64,000 nt of DNA from an uncultured Flavobacteriaceae bacterium (lineage in GTDB: Bacteria > Bacteroidota > Bacteroidia > Flavobacteriales > Flavobacteriaceae). Under the pieces are notes generated by a model. That model saw only the letters and a program-made list of their open reading frames with translations. It was not told where the DNA came from and ran no database searches. How positions within the stretch are numbered: position 1 is the stretch's first letter; every line of letters begins with the position of its first letter. This document shows, piece after piece, positions 1 to 8,721 of the stretch. The translations under genes and the position numbers were made by a program. The DNA lies in assembly GCA_947494565.1 (NCBI GenBank), contig CANLVG010000004.1:310001-374000 (forward strand). The letters run 5' to 3'.

Positions 1-617
1 AGCGTCAAGAAGAAGCGCAACAGATGTTTCCGCATTATTTTGAGCGGTACAAGACAGATGGTATTGAGCACAACATGTACATTGGCGACGACATTACCAG
101 AGAACGAAGGTTCAGCCCTATTTATCTGAACAATCTACGTTTGTGGCAGTTGCAGGTGATGTGTGAAATGGAGAATAAGCACTATCGATTAAAACCTGAA
201 CTTCCGGTTCAGCTAGATGTGGCTTCTTTGATTCTTGTGTATAATACCTCGCTATCCATACGCTTTCGAATGGACGAAAAACGCTTTGATGTTGATGGTA
301 CCTACAATGCGCGTTACGAAATTATCAAAAAACGCATCGATAAGTCTTTTGTAAAAGGAACTTCCGAAAGGTTGACCCAAACAGGGAAAATGGTCATTGT
401 CTATAGTCAGAAAAGTGATGAGCTTGAATATTTGCGTTACATCAGATTTCTCAAATCCAAAGGTTATTTTACGGGTAAGGTCGAAATCGTTGAACTAGAG
501 GGGCTTCAAGGGGTCGCCGGTCTAAAAGCGATACGAGCGGAGATTCTTTATAAAAAAGACAAGCAATCGGAGCGCACGTATACGTACGAAGATTTGATGG
601 AAGAATTAAAATCGTAG
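1..617 (+). CDS. C-terminal part of an unidentified protein (possibly GAF-domain family)
   Basis: The reading frame is open from the first bases of the window (in-frame codons begin at base 3) through a TAG stop at 615-617, so the gene starts upstream and only about 204 C-terminal residues are visible. The first methionine codon, at 24, sits inside a Gln/Glu-rich helix and is unlikely to be the true start. The visible part is a mixed alpha/beta soluble region with no signal peptide or membrane helix, rich in Arg, Lys and Tyr. From memory it resembles the C-terminal region of long flavobacterial GAF-domain proteins, but no GAF domain is in view, so this is only a suggestion. It converges with the HD-domain gene on the other strand, 8 bp away. 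Confidence 0.5.
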   Translation, partial: RQEEAQQMFPHYFERYKTDGIEHNMYIGDDITRERRFSPIYLNNLRLWQLQVMCEMENKHYRLKPELPVQLDVASLILVYNTSLSIRFRMDEKRFDVDGTYNARYEIIKKRIDKSFVKGTSERLTQTGKMVIVYSQKSDELEYLRYIRFLKSKGYFTGKVEIVELEGLQGVAGLKAIRAEILYKKDKQSERTYTYEDLMEELKS

Positions 618-625
618 CGAATGGT

Positions 626-1816
626 CTATCCAAGTCGTTCCGGACCCAAAAAGGCAAAAGCCAGTGCGAAAGCCACTACTGAAATCACGATGCCTATCAT
701 AAAAATCACATAGGTCAATCGTAGTATTTTATACTTTCGGTGCAACACTAATCCTAGAAAATACAGATCTTTTGTGAGCGAGGAATAGATGTACTCTTTG
801 TCTTTGACCAACTCACCTATCGCCCATTCATAATCCGACAATTTCATTTTATGGAAATTGCCGAAGAACAAGAGGTTCACCTTTTTCTCTGCTACATCCT
901 CTTTTGTGAATTGACCACCCGTAATGTTCGGTCGTGTAGCCAATACGGCCAAAACCATTGACACTACGCTGAATGTTAAGAATATAAGGGTCGGGAAAAT
1001 CAAATAGGTATTTGATGGGTTGTCTAATTTCGGAATGAGATTTGAGAGCGCCACTGAAATGATAATCGCGTTGACAGAGAGCAGAATGTTCGCTTTGGTA
1101 TCGGCAATATCACTCAGTGTTAAGTGGTTTTTCAGCGTTACACGAAACAGGGTTTGCACCCCTCGATCCGGGCTTTCCGATTTGTATTTGGCCTTTAAAG
1201 CTTCCTTCTTTGCGATTTCTTTTTCAATCTTCTTATCCTTAATCAGGCTTTTCAGGTTTTTCTCTTTTGTTGGCTGCCAGTGTTCTTTCGCATATTCGGT
1301 GTAGAATTGATGCTCCGTCTTGAACATTTCAATATTGGCATTTCGCCATTCCTTATTGGAATACTCCATTATTCCCAATAGGGCGAGCTCTTCTCTGAGA
1401 TAATCGGCTGTTTCTAAGTAGCTTTTTTGACCAAAATGTGACGAATCCGCGTCTCGGATGATTTGTTCGTGGAGGCTTCTAGGTTCATGAAAACGTTTTG
1501 TGGCCATGATGCAATCTGAAACCTTCTTGATTTTATCTTCTGGATAACCTTCCTTGGTCAGAAATGCAACTGCCAAGGCACAGCTACTCTCCTCGTGGTC
1601 TTTCGTTCCTTTGGTATAGCCAGTGTCATGTAACCAGGCTGTCAACATAAGTATCTCGCGATCTTCATCGGCAAGATTATGCGCATCCAATAATTCTTTA
1701 GTACTTTTAGCGACACGCTCGGTATGTCTTAGATTGTGGTACAAATGCTTTGGATCCAAAACATTGGTCAATAAATCCGTGGCGAAAACTTTAGTTTTCT
1801 CTATGATATCCGACAT
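626..1816 (-). CDS. HD-domain phosphohydrolase fused to a Pycsar-effector-like transmembrane region
   Basis: About 396 residues. The N-terminal half is an HD-superfamily metal-dependent phosphohydrolase: a His in HNLRH (about 27-31), the HD doublet in WLHDTG (about 62-66) and a later Asp in RDADSSH (about 121-127) supply the usual metal ligands. A charged linker follows, then a C-terminal membrane domain with helices near 246-266, 272-297 and 368-390. The segment beginning LSDIADTKAN and running into the first helices looks like the PycTM/DUF5706 domain, the membrane effector part of Pycsar antiphage systems. No nucleotide cyclase lies next to it, so a defence role is inferred only from the domain; a housekeeping nucleotide-hydrolase role is equally possible. 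I chose the ATG at 1816. A longer frame would need a TTG at 1843. The gene is divergent from the phosphoesterase fusion gene. Confidence 0.75.
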   Translation of the reverse strand: MSDIIEKTKVFATDLLTNVLDPKHLYHNLRHTERVAKSTKELLDAHNLADEDREILMLTAWLHDTGYTKGTKDHEESSCALAVAFLTKEGYPEDKIKKVSDCIMATKRFHEPRSLHEQIIRDADSSHFGQKSYLETADYLREELALLGIMEYSNKEWRNANIEMFKTEHQFYTEYAKEHWQPTKEKNLKSLIKDKKIEKEIAKKEALKAKYKSESPDRGVQTLFRVTLKNHLTLSDIADTKANILLSVNAIIISVALSNLIPKLDNPSNTYLIFPTLIFLTFSVVSMVLAVLATRPNITGGQFTKEDVAEKKVNLLFFGNFHKMKLSDYEWAIGELVKDKEYIYSSLTKDLYFLGLVLHRKYKILRLTYVIFMIGIVISVVAFALAFAFLGPERLG

Positions 1817-1874
1817 ATCTTTTATGTTGTGTAAGTGCCCCAAATTACGAAATTTTCGACTGTAGAACGTTTAT

Positions 1875-4800
1875 ATGAAAAAATATTACTTCGCTTTGAC
1901 CGTAGCATTGATTTTTAGTAGTTGTGCTACTTATACTTCCAAGTTTCTTGTGGATGCTCCACAAGAAGATAGAGCAAACGACAAGCCTGTGGTACATACG
2001 GTTTACCTTATCGGAGATGCAGGTCTTTCCCCGGAGAATGGGATGAACCCTCCACTTACGCTATTCAAAAGCGCTCTGAGTAAAGCAGATAAAAACAGTA
2101 CGGCCATTTTTCTCGGTGACAATATCTATCCCGCAGGTTTCCCTGACAAAAAAGATGCTCCTAAGGATTATGCTTCTGCCAAGAACCATTTGGACGCACA
2201 ACTGAATACCCTTGAGAGTTTTGAGGGCCGCCCCTTGTTCATCCCTGGCAATCATGATTGGTATAGTGAGGGCTTAAAGGGTTTAGAACGACAAGAAAAG
2301 TATGTCGAGAAAAAACTGAAGCAAAAGAATCCATTTTTACCTGAAAATGGATGTCCGGTAGATGTGGTCAAGGTATCAGATGATTTGGCTATCATCGTTA
2401 TTGACACGGAATGGTACATGACCAATTGGGATAAGCACCCTACGATGAACGATAATTGCGAGATCAAAAGCCGCGCCAAGTTCTGGGAGGAGGTTGAAGG
2501 GGCCATTAAAAAGAATCGAGATAAAACTACGCTTATTGCCATGCACCACCCAATGTTTTCATATGGTCCGCATGGGGGGCAGTTTTCTTGGAAACAACAG
2601 TTGTTTCCCAGTAGCAGTAACATTCCGTTGCCAATTTTGGGGAGTGTCGTGAATCTGCTTCGCAAAACTTCCGGTGCTTCACCGGCAGACATCAGTAATA
2701 AAAGGTACACCGAGTTTCAGAACCGTATGGTCACCTTGGCCCAATATTCTCAAAAGGTCATTTTTGCCTCGGGTCATGAGCATACGCTACAGTATATCAA
2801 AGAACACAATACACCACAGATCGTAAGTGGATCAGGTGCTAAAAAAGGAGTGAGCCGCTTGCTCAATGGAAGTCAGTTTTCAACAGGACATCGTGGCTAT
2901 GCGGTTTTGGAAATTTACGAAGATGGTTCCTCTCAGGTACGATATTATGGGGTGTCTTCTGAAAACAAAGAAGAGTTTTTGTTCAATACCGAAGTGCTTC
3001 CTGCGGATCGAAATGACCATGCCGATACCTATGCGAATGATTTTCCTGCAGAAGCTTCGGCCTCTATTTATACACGAGATGAAATCGACAAAAGTGGTTT
3101 CTTTCGAACCATATGGGGAGACCGTTATAGAAAGTATTATGGCACAGAAGTCACGGCACCAACGGTGCAGCTTGACACACTTTTTGGAGGTTTGAGGCCC
3201 GTTCGTCGCGGTGGAGGACATCAATCCAAATCCCTCAGGCTTCGACATAGTAGTGGAAAGGAATATGTGATGCGAGCCTTGCGAAAGGTCTCTGAACTCT
3301 ACCTGCAGTCGATGGTTTTTCAAAAGCGCTATGTGATGGATGACCTTCAAGACACCTTTGTGCAGGAGTTGCTCGAGGATTTTTACACCGGATCACATCC
3401 CTATGCCCCATTTACTATCGGTGATTTGTCCGATGCTGTCGGAATTTATCATACCAACCCTAAATTATACTACATTCCCAAACAGTCGGCTCTTGAGGAT
3501 TTCAACCTTGATTTTGGCGATGAGCTGTATATGATAGAGGAACACGCAGGTGACGGCCATGGCGATTTGGCAAGCTATGGTTTTTCGGATAAGTTGATCA
3601 GTACAGACGATATGCTCGAAGATCTTCGTGACGATGAGAAGTACGAGGTCGATGCCCAGCTCTATGCAAGAGCTCGTTTATTTGATATGGTATTGGGTGA
3701 TTGGGACCGTCATGTAGATCAATGGCGTTGGGCGCGGTTCAAGGACAAAGAATCGAAGAAAACGACCTATCGCCCTGTGCCAAGAGATCGAGATCAGGCC
3801 TTTTCCATAATGGGTGATGGCCTGTTTATGGGCCTTGCCACAAGATGGGTACCAGGACTCCGTTTGATGGAAGGGTTTAAAGAGGAAATACGAAGTGTGG
3901 AAGGATTCAACTCATCTCCAAAAACCTATGTGCTCGATGTTGCGGTACTTTCCGAAACAACCAAGGAAGAGTGGATTCAAGAGGCGAAATACATTCAAGA
4001 AAATCTTACTCCAGCTGTTATCGACAAAGCATTCCTTAATTTTCCCGAAGAAGTACGTGGTCAGACGACAACTGAACTCAAACGCATATTGCTTGCGCGA
4101 ATCAACGATATTCAGAATACTGCTAAGGCCTATTACGGCATATTGAATCGACATGCAGTGATTACAGGAACGGATAAGGATGATTGGTTTGAAATAGAAA
4201 ACCTCAATAAAGAAGAAGTACTCGTGCGTGGCTTTCGTAATATCAAGGGCGAGAAAAGCAGAAAGTTCTTCGAGAAAAAGTTCCATCGCAATGACACGAA
4301 AGAAATTTGGATCTATGGTCTGGATGACGACGATCGTTTCGAGGTCAAGGGCAATCATAACGGAAGAATCAAAATACGGTTGATTGGAGGGCAAAACAAT
4401 GATATCTATGACGTTGGGGAAGGTGGCAATACCATGGTGTATGATTATAAATCCAAGAAGAACAGCCTCGAAGACGTTTCAAAGGCCAAGGTCATATTGA
4501 CTGATGATTATGAGGTAAATACATATCAACCCTTGAAAATCAGAAATTCGATCAACCAATTGCTGCCATTGATTGGGTTCAATCCTGATACGGGACTCTC
4601 AATTGGCCTTAGCGACACGTATACTTACAACGGTTTTAGACAAAACCCGTTCACCCAACAGCATCGATTTGACGTGGGGTATTATTTCGCAACAAGTGGT
4701 TTTGATTTGGGGTATAAGGGGGAGTTTGCCAATATTTTTGGAGCGGCTAACCTGGAGCTTGCCGCTGAATTTACCAGTCCTAATTTTGCAATCAATTTCT

Positions 4801-5585
4801 TTGGTTTTGGAAATGAAACGGAGAATTTAGATGATACTTTGGAGTTGGATTACAACCGAGTTCGTTTTGGGACTGTTACATTTGCGCCTTCCTTAGTTTG
4901 GCGTGGTGATTTGGGAAGTAAGTTCCGCACAGGCATTTCATACGAATCGATTGATGTAGAAGAGACTGAAAACCGCTTTATCAATACCTTCTATCAAGCC
5001 AATGGTGCTGAAACGGAAAAGGATTTTCTAGGGATCGATATGGAGTATACGTACGAGAATAGTGATAATCCGGCATTTCCGACCTTGGGGATGGCCACTT
5101 CACTTCATGTAGGTTACAAAACTGAAACTGGCGGAGATCAAAGTTTCGGATTTATCATTCCGAGCCTATCATTTGACTATAAATTGATTCCGAGCGGGAA
5201 ACTGGTGCTGGCTACCAAATGGAAGGCCCATTTCAATATCGGGGATGACTTCGAATTCTATCAAGCTGCAAGTATAGGGGGGGTAGACGGTCTCAGGGGA
5301 TTCCGAAACGAGCGATTTACCGGGAAGAAATCATTTTATCAGAACAGTGACCTGAGATTGAGCCTGGGGAAGGTGCGTACGGGAATTCTACCGGCGGCAA
5401 TCGGGCTCTATGGCGGCTTTGATTACGGCCGTGTATGGAATCCGAATGAAGATTCGAATGTGTGGCATACTTCCTATGGTGGAGGCTTTTTCCTAGATGC
5501 TGCAGGTGTCGCCTCTATACGCGCAGCCGTTTTTAACAGTAATGATGGTATACGGGTCGCTTTCGGCTTCGGTTTCGGGTTTTGA
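1875..5585 (+). CDS. Metallophosphoesterase / kinase-like / outer-membrane beta-barrel fusion protein
   Basis: 1236 residues with three regions. Residues 1-17 are a lipoprotein-type signal ending in FSSC. Residues about 45-300 are a calcineurin-like metallophosphoesterase with all the metal-binding blocks: GDAG (47-50), GDN (81-83), GNHD (125-128), MHHP (213-216) and GHEH (290-293). Residues about 435-760 contain LGDWDRHVDQWRW (about 607-619) and PRDRDQAF (about 635-642), spaced like the catalytic and metal-binding loops of atypical kinases (HipA, Fam20, CotH type), with a candidate nucleotide-binding lysine around 460-470; this assignment is inferred. From about 895 to the end there are alternating beta strands ending in FGFGFGF, as expected for an Omp85/ShlB-type barrel with a C-terminal Phe. 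The protein is probably in the outer membrane with its enzymatic domains in the periplasm. It stands alone; its neighbours are on the other strand. Confidence 0.8.
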   Translation: MKKYYFALTVALIFSSCATYTSKFLVDAPQEDRANDKPVVHTVYLIGDAGLSPENGMNPPLTLFKSALSKADKNSTAIFLGDNIYPAGFPDKKDAPKDYASAKNHLDAQLNTLESFEGRPLFIPGNHDWYSEGLKGLERQEKYVEKKLKQKNPFLPENGCPVDVVKVSDDLAIIVIDTEWYMTNWDKHPTMNDNCEIKSRAKFWEEVEGAIKKNRDKTTLIAMHHPMFSYGPHGGQFSWKQQLFPSSSNIPLPILGSVVNLLRKTSGASPADISNKRYTEFQNRMVTLAQYSQKVIFASGHEHTLQYIKEHNTPQIVSGSGAKKGVSRLLNGSQFSTGHRGYAVLEIYEDGSSQVRYYGVSSENKEEFLFNTEVLPADRNDHADTYANDFPAEASASIYTRDEIDKSGFFRTIWGDRYRKYYGTEVTAPTVQLDTLFGGLRPVRRGGGHQSKSLRLRHSSGKEYVMRALRKVSELYLQSMVFQKRYVMDDLQDTFVQELLEDFYTGSHPYAPFTIGDLSDAVGIYHTNPKLYYIPKQSALEDFNLDFGDELYMIEEHAGDGHGDLASYGFSDKLISTDDMLEDLRDDEKYEVDAQLYARARLFDMVLGDWDRHVDQWRWARFKDKESKKTTYRPVPRDRDQAFSIMGDGLFMGLATRWVPGLRLMEGFKEEIRSVEGFNSSPKTYVLDVAVLSETTKEEWIQEAKYIQENLTPAVIDKAFLNFPEEVRGQTTTELKRILLARINDIQNTAKAYYGILNRHAVITGTDKDDWFEIENLNKEEVLVRGFRNIKGEKSRKFFEKKFHRNDTKEIWIYGLDDDDRFEVKGNHNGRIKIRLIGGQNNDIYDVGEGGNTMVYDYKSKKNSLEDVSKAKVILTDDYEVNTYQPLKIRNSINQLLPLIGFNPDTGLSIGLSDTYTYNGFRQNPFTQQHRFDVGYYFATSGFDLGYKGEFANIFGAANLELAAEFTSPNFAINFFGFGNETENLDDTLELDYNRVRFGTVTFAPSLVWRGDLGSKFRTGISYESIDVEETENRFINTFYQANGAETEKDFLGIDMEYTYENSDNPAFPTLGMATSLHVGYKTETGGDQSFGFIIPSLSFDYKLIPSGKLVLATKWKAHFNIGDDFEFYQAASIGGVDGLRGFRNERFTGKKSFYQNSDLRLSLGKVRTGILPAAIGLYGGFDYGRVWNPNEDSNVWHTSYGGGFFLDAAGVASIRAAVFNSNDGIRVAFGFGFGF

Positions 5586-5623
5586 TGATACTCGTAAATT
5601 AGTTCAAAATGGGCATTAACCAA

Positions 5624-6475
5624 TTACTTCAGGGAATAGGAGTAGAGCATTCCTCCTTCGTTATCGCGTACTTCGTCGGATAGGAGCAAGGTTGTTCCAT
5701 CTTTAAAGCATACCGATTCCAACTGGGTACGAACCCCCAAATCGATTTCAGTGAGTTTGCCCTCGAAAAAAGAATCACCTGTAAAGTCGGTCAACGTCCA
5801 AAGTTTGCCGTAGCCAAGAAGTACGACCGTTTTACCATCGGGCGAGATATCCGCGGAAGTAACCTGACAGGTATTCCGTTCTTCACAAGTAGTTATCGTT
5901 CCAAGTAGCGTAGCGTTATGTCGACCGACTTTTAGGGGTACACGATAAATTGACACCTCGCCCGAGAATGGATGGGCCCTGTTTTTAGTGAAAATGTAAA
6001 AGTGTCCTTGCAAATAGAAAAAGGCTTCGGAATCGTATACCAGCTCCTTTTTCTTTGGAGGGTATTCTTTTTGTTCCGGATATTGAAATTCAATACGTTC
6101 AGCCTCTATTTTATCGCCAGGTTCGATATCGGGGTTAGGAAGTTTATAGATAACCAGGTTTTTTCTATGGTTGGCATTGTTACCAAAATCGCCTATGTAT
6201 AAGTTGCCCTTTTTATCGGAGGTCAAGTCTTCCCAGTCATTGTTTTTGGCATTTTTTACTTCGAACTCCTTCCGTATTTTTCCATTGAAGTCCACTTCAT
6301 AGATAATGTCTTTGTTTCCTTTGTCCTCAATGAACCAGACGGACTCCTGATCGAATTGGGCAATGCCCGAGTTCTCGCTCAACTTGTCCGGTAGTTTGGT
6401 GATCGCTTTAAGCTGACCGTAATTGGCGCATGCGGCCAAAACTAACGTAGGAAGTAAGTAGAGCAATTTATTCAT
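5624..6475 (-). CDS. Propeller-like lipoprotein of unknown function
   Basis: 283 residues beginning with a lipoprotein signal (LVLAAC lipobox near residue 15). The rest is almost entirely beta structure with recurring short blocks such as GNLYIGDFGNN and LLLSDEVRDN, the kind seen in NHL/SMP-30-like or phytase-esterase-like beta-propellers. No catalytic set can be assigned, so the function is unknown; a surface- or periplasm-facing lipoprotein is likely. It is the last gene of the five-gene minus-strand operon: its ATGAATAA start overlaps the last eight bases of the preceding gene, a typical sign of translational coupling. It converges with the phosphoesterase fusion gene across 38 bp with no clear hairpin terminator. 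Confidence 0.6.
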   Translation of the reverse strand: MNKLLYLLPTLVLAACANYGQLKAITKLPDKLSENSGIAQFDQESVWFIEDKGNKDIIYEVDFNGKIRKEFEVKNAKNNDWEDLTSDKKGNLYIGDFGNNANHRKNLVIYKLPNPDIEPGDKIEAERIEFQYPEQKEYPPKKKELVYDSEAFFYLQGHFYIFTKNRAHPFSGEVSIYRVPLKVGRHNATLLGTITTCEERNTCQVTSADISPDGKTVVLLGYGKLWTLTDFTGDSFFEGKLTEIDLGVRTQLESVCFKDGTTLLLSDEVRDNEGGMLYSYSLK

Positions 6476-7370
6476 CTGCCGTTCCTTTCAATGGCATGTA
6501 AATTTCCGCTTTCCATTTCAGGGCATCGCCGCCCATATTCGGGTTATTGTAGAAAACTTCGACAGGAAGTTCAGATATCGAAATGGCATTTCTGTCAGCG
6601 TGGTCGATTAAGGCGTACCAAGCCCTATCAGAACTGATATAGTTGCCATTGTAAATGGCTTTTAGCGCTTTTTTGCCGTAAAAGTTACGATACTTGAGTT
6701 CAGGGTGTTCGGGTAAAATATCGGATTGAACGATCGGAAAACAGAATTTGAACTTCAAGCTGTCCGCACCCTTTTGCCATTCGGTCACTTCTAAAAAAGG
6801 CGATCCATTTAACTGAACCTTGTGTTTTGACAGGAAACTGGTCAACAAGGGAAAATCTCGCATCATACCGTCGGCCTTCCCGATTTGTGATGATTGCACA
6901 TCGGTACAGGCGCAAAAGGTAGTAGGTATTTCTTCTTCCCCGATAATTTCGACCTTGAATTTCTTTCGATGTTCATTCAGCTTATCGACAAAATCGAGCA
7001 AGGTCTTTCTGGTACGTTTTTCAAAATCGGTATCGTTGAAAGGGATTTCCAGTTTGTTTTGAAAACTATGGTCTTTATCTCTGGCATGCACGCGAACCCG
7101 AGATAAGGAATCATGAATGGCGGTTATTTCCCACTCATAGATATGGGTGGAATCACCGAATTGCAAGTGTTGTGTCAATTCGGTAATGGGTTTTTCATCC
7201 GTTATTCCAGCACCTTCTAGGGTTTCGCTCCACGTCTTGATAATTTGATTTACCTCCCCCGGAAAGGTCTTCACCTCGAAAGTGACCTGATAGTCGTTTG
7301 ATTTTAGAAAGAAGTACCAGATGGTGGCACTTACCATGGCAATACCCAAGACTGCGAGAACTTTCTTCAT
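6468..7370 (-). CDS. Membrane-anchored SRPBCC / GyrI-like ligand-binding protein
   Basis: 300 residues. One hydrophobic segment at about 4-22 should act as a signal anchor. Residues about 28-150 look like a START/SRPBCC-type ligand-binding fold (a beta strand, then helix, then strands around the ITAIHDSLSRVRV region). The last 140 residues resemble the GyrI-like effector-binding domain of AraC/MerR-type regulators, with the characteristic ending of a Tyr-Asn-Asn-Pro segment followed by AEIYMPLK. No DNA-binding part is present, so it is not itself a transcription factor; binding a small hydrophobic ligand at the membrane is the best inference. It starts 4 bp after the haloperoxidase-type gene ends and overlaps the following lipoprotein gene by eight bases. 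Confidence 0.6.
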   Translation of the reverse strand: MKKVLAVLGIAMVSATIWYFFLKSNDYQVTFEVKTFPGEVNQIIKTWSETLEGAGITDEKPITELTQHLQFGDSTHIYEWEITAIHDSLSRVRVHARDKDHSFQNKLEIPFNDTDFEKRTRKTLLDFVDKLNEHRKKFKVEIIGEEEIPTTFCACTDVQSSQIGKADGMMRDFPLLTSFLSKHKVQLNGSPFLEVTEWQKGADSLKFKFCFPIVQSDILPEHPELKYRNFYGKKALKAIYNGNYISSDRAWYALIDHADRNAISISELPVEVFYNNPNMGGDALKWKAEIYMPLKGTADE

Positions 7371-7374
7371 AGGT

Positions 7375-8721
7375 TTAGTTCGATGCGTTTTGCGCTTCGC
7401 GTTTCATCTGTAGATTATCGACAATGAAATTACCTAGATCTCTACCCTGCTTGACTCCGACGTCAACCGCTTTTCGATAGTGGATTCCACCGTACATTCT
7501 GCTTATGGCCGCCTCGCTTGCCGCTGCCTCGAATGAAGTAAAGCTCCGAACCGGAAGTCCGTAGGGTACTTCGGTATCATCGTCAAAGGCAAAATCACCT
7601 CCGAAAATACTGGTCAATGCTACTCCCGCGGCTCCGGAGACTACACTATGTCCGCTGGTGTATTCAGGAAAGGGAGGAGTTTGTAGTACCGGCTTCCAGT
7701 TTTCGTCAATGTGTGCATTGATCAAGGTTTCCGGTCGTATTAAATTACTTCGGTATTTCTCATCCCAGCAGCTGATGAAGCCGTCTGCAATAGCAATCGA
7801 GGTTTTGGTATAGGCAAAAAGCGTTTTTGCAAAATCGCTATCGGTCTTCTTGGTCGCTATTTTGACGATACCGATCCAGTGTGCTCCCGGGGTTATTTTT
7901 TTGGTTGCGAACATCAGATGGCCACGGGTAACGGAAACATACGGATTGCAATCCCAAAATTGAGCGATGGCAATCTCCTCTGATTCATCACCCTTCTCTG
8001 TGATTTCGTTGCTGATATCATAGACTTCCCGTACCTCTTTGTAAAAATCACTGTTCTCTTCCATCGAAAATGGCGGCGGGGGTGCCGGCTTGAATTGGTT
8101 GGCCGAATCGATGACGAAAGGCCTTATTTTGTTCCAATGGGGTTCAATGCCCTCCATATAGGCAGGTGGCGTAGGCTGCCAACGTGTGGGGTCGTCCGTG
8201 TTGACCGTAAACTTTGGCATGGTGCGCGTCTGGTTGTAATTATCCTTGTTCATCCAAGCAGCAATATGTTCGGCTACTTGTAGGCCGTATTCTTTCGATG
8301 CGTTAAAGGCCTTTTCGTTCTTAGATTGCCATTCTGTGTAGAGACTATCGCGAAAGGGCGTTAATTTCTCTTCGGAAAAAATAAGCCTACGGCTGAGGTC
8401 GATATGTGCTACCATTGCCGCAACTTCATGATTTATCGGTTGTGATGTATCGGGCTTAGGTATGGGTGTAAGCTCATGTACTTGACCGGCCAAGGAAGCA
8501 TAATCATCGTTTGTCAATGCCACGATTTCGTAGGCCGCTATATTCGGATAGGCGAAAATACGACTGGCCACCGGAGGTGAAAAGATATCATGTATCATGA
8601 TTTGGGTGACATGGTCTATGGACTGGTGCAGTACATCTGGGGCCACCACTAAGGGTTCTTCTTTTTTACCGCAGGCAAAAATCAGGACTATCAAAAAAAG
8701 TACGCCGTATTTCTTCATCAT
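7375..8721 (-). CDS. Vanadium-dependent haloperoxidase-type (PAP2-fold) lipoprotein
   Basis: 448 residues with a lipoprotein signal (IFACG lipobox near residue 17). All three vanadate/phosphate-binding motifs of the vanadium haloperoxidase/PAP2 family are visible: KYRSNLIRP (Lys, six residues, Arg-Pro, near 315-325), YTSGHSV (near 353-359) and SRMYGGIHYRKAVD, which carries the Arg and the catalytic His near 405-418. The protein should therefore hold vanadate (halide oxidation by hydrogen peroxide) or act as a phosphatase; sequence alone does not separate the two. It starts with ATGA overlapping the stop of the upstream CRTAC1-like gene by 4 bp, so the two are probably translated together. Haloperoxidases are common in marine flavobacteria. 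A second ATG lies immediately after the first. Confidence 0.85.
   Translation of the reverse strand: MMKKYGVLFLIVLIFACGKKEEPLVVAPDVLHQSIDHVTQIMIHDIFSPPVASRIFAYPNIAAYEIVALTNDDYASLAGQVHELTPIPKPDTSQPINHEVAAMVAHIDLSRRLIFSEEKLTPFRDSLYTEWQSKNEKAFNASKEYGLQVAEHIAAWMNKDNYNQTRTMPKFTVNTDDPTRWQPTPPAYMEGIEPHWNKIRPFVIDSANQFKPAPPPPFSMEENSDFYKEVREVYDISNEITEKGDESEEIAIAQFWDCNPYVSVTRGHLMFATKKITPGAHWIGIVKIATKKTDSDFAKTLFAYTKTSIAIADGFISCWDEKYRSNLIRPETLINAHIDENWKPVLQTPPFPEYTSGHSVVSGAAGVALTSIFGGDFAFDDDTEVPYGLPVRSFTSFEAAASEAAISRMYGGIHYRKAVDVGVKQGRDLGNFIVDNLQMKREAQNASN

Noticed and set aside
2252-2710. 152-codon open frame opposite the phosphoesterase fusion gene
   Set aside because: Antisense shadow of well-conserved catalytic blocks; no signal, no homologous motif, no promoter.
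3912-4394. 160-codon open frame opposite the phosphoesterase fusion gene
   Set aside because: Antisense shadow; composition is erratic and it lies wholly inside a clear coding region.
626-5585. A complete Pycsar antiphage system
   Set aside because: Only a PycTM-like membrane domain is present; there is no adjacent nucleotide cyclase, and the neighbouring gene is an outer-membrane fusion protein.
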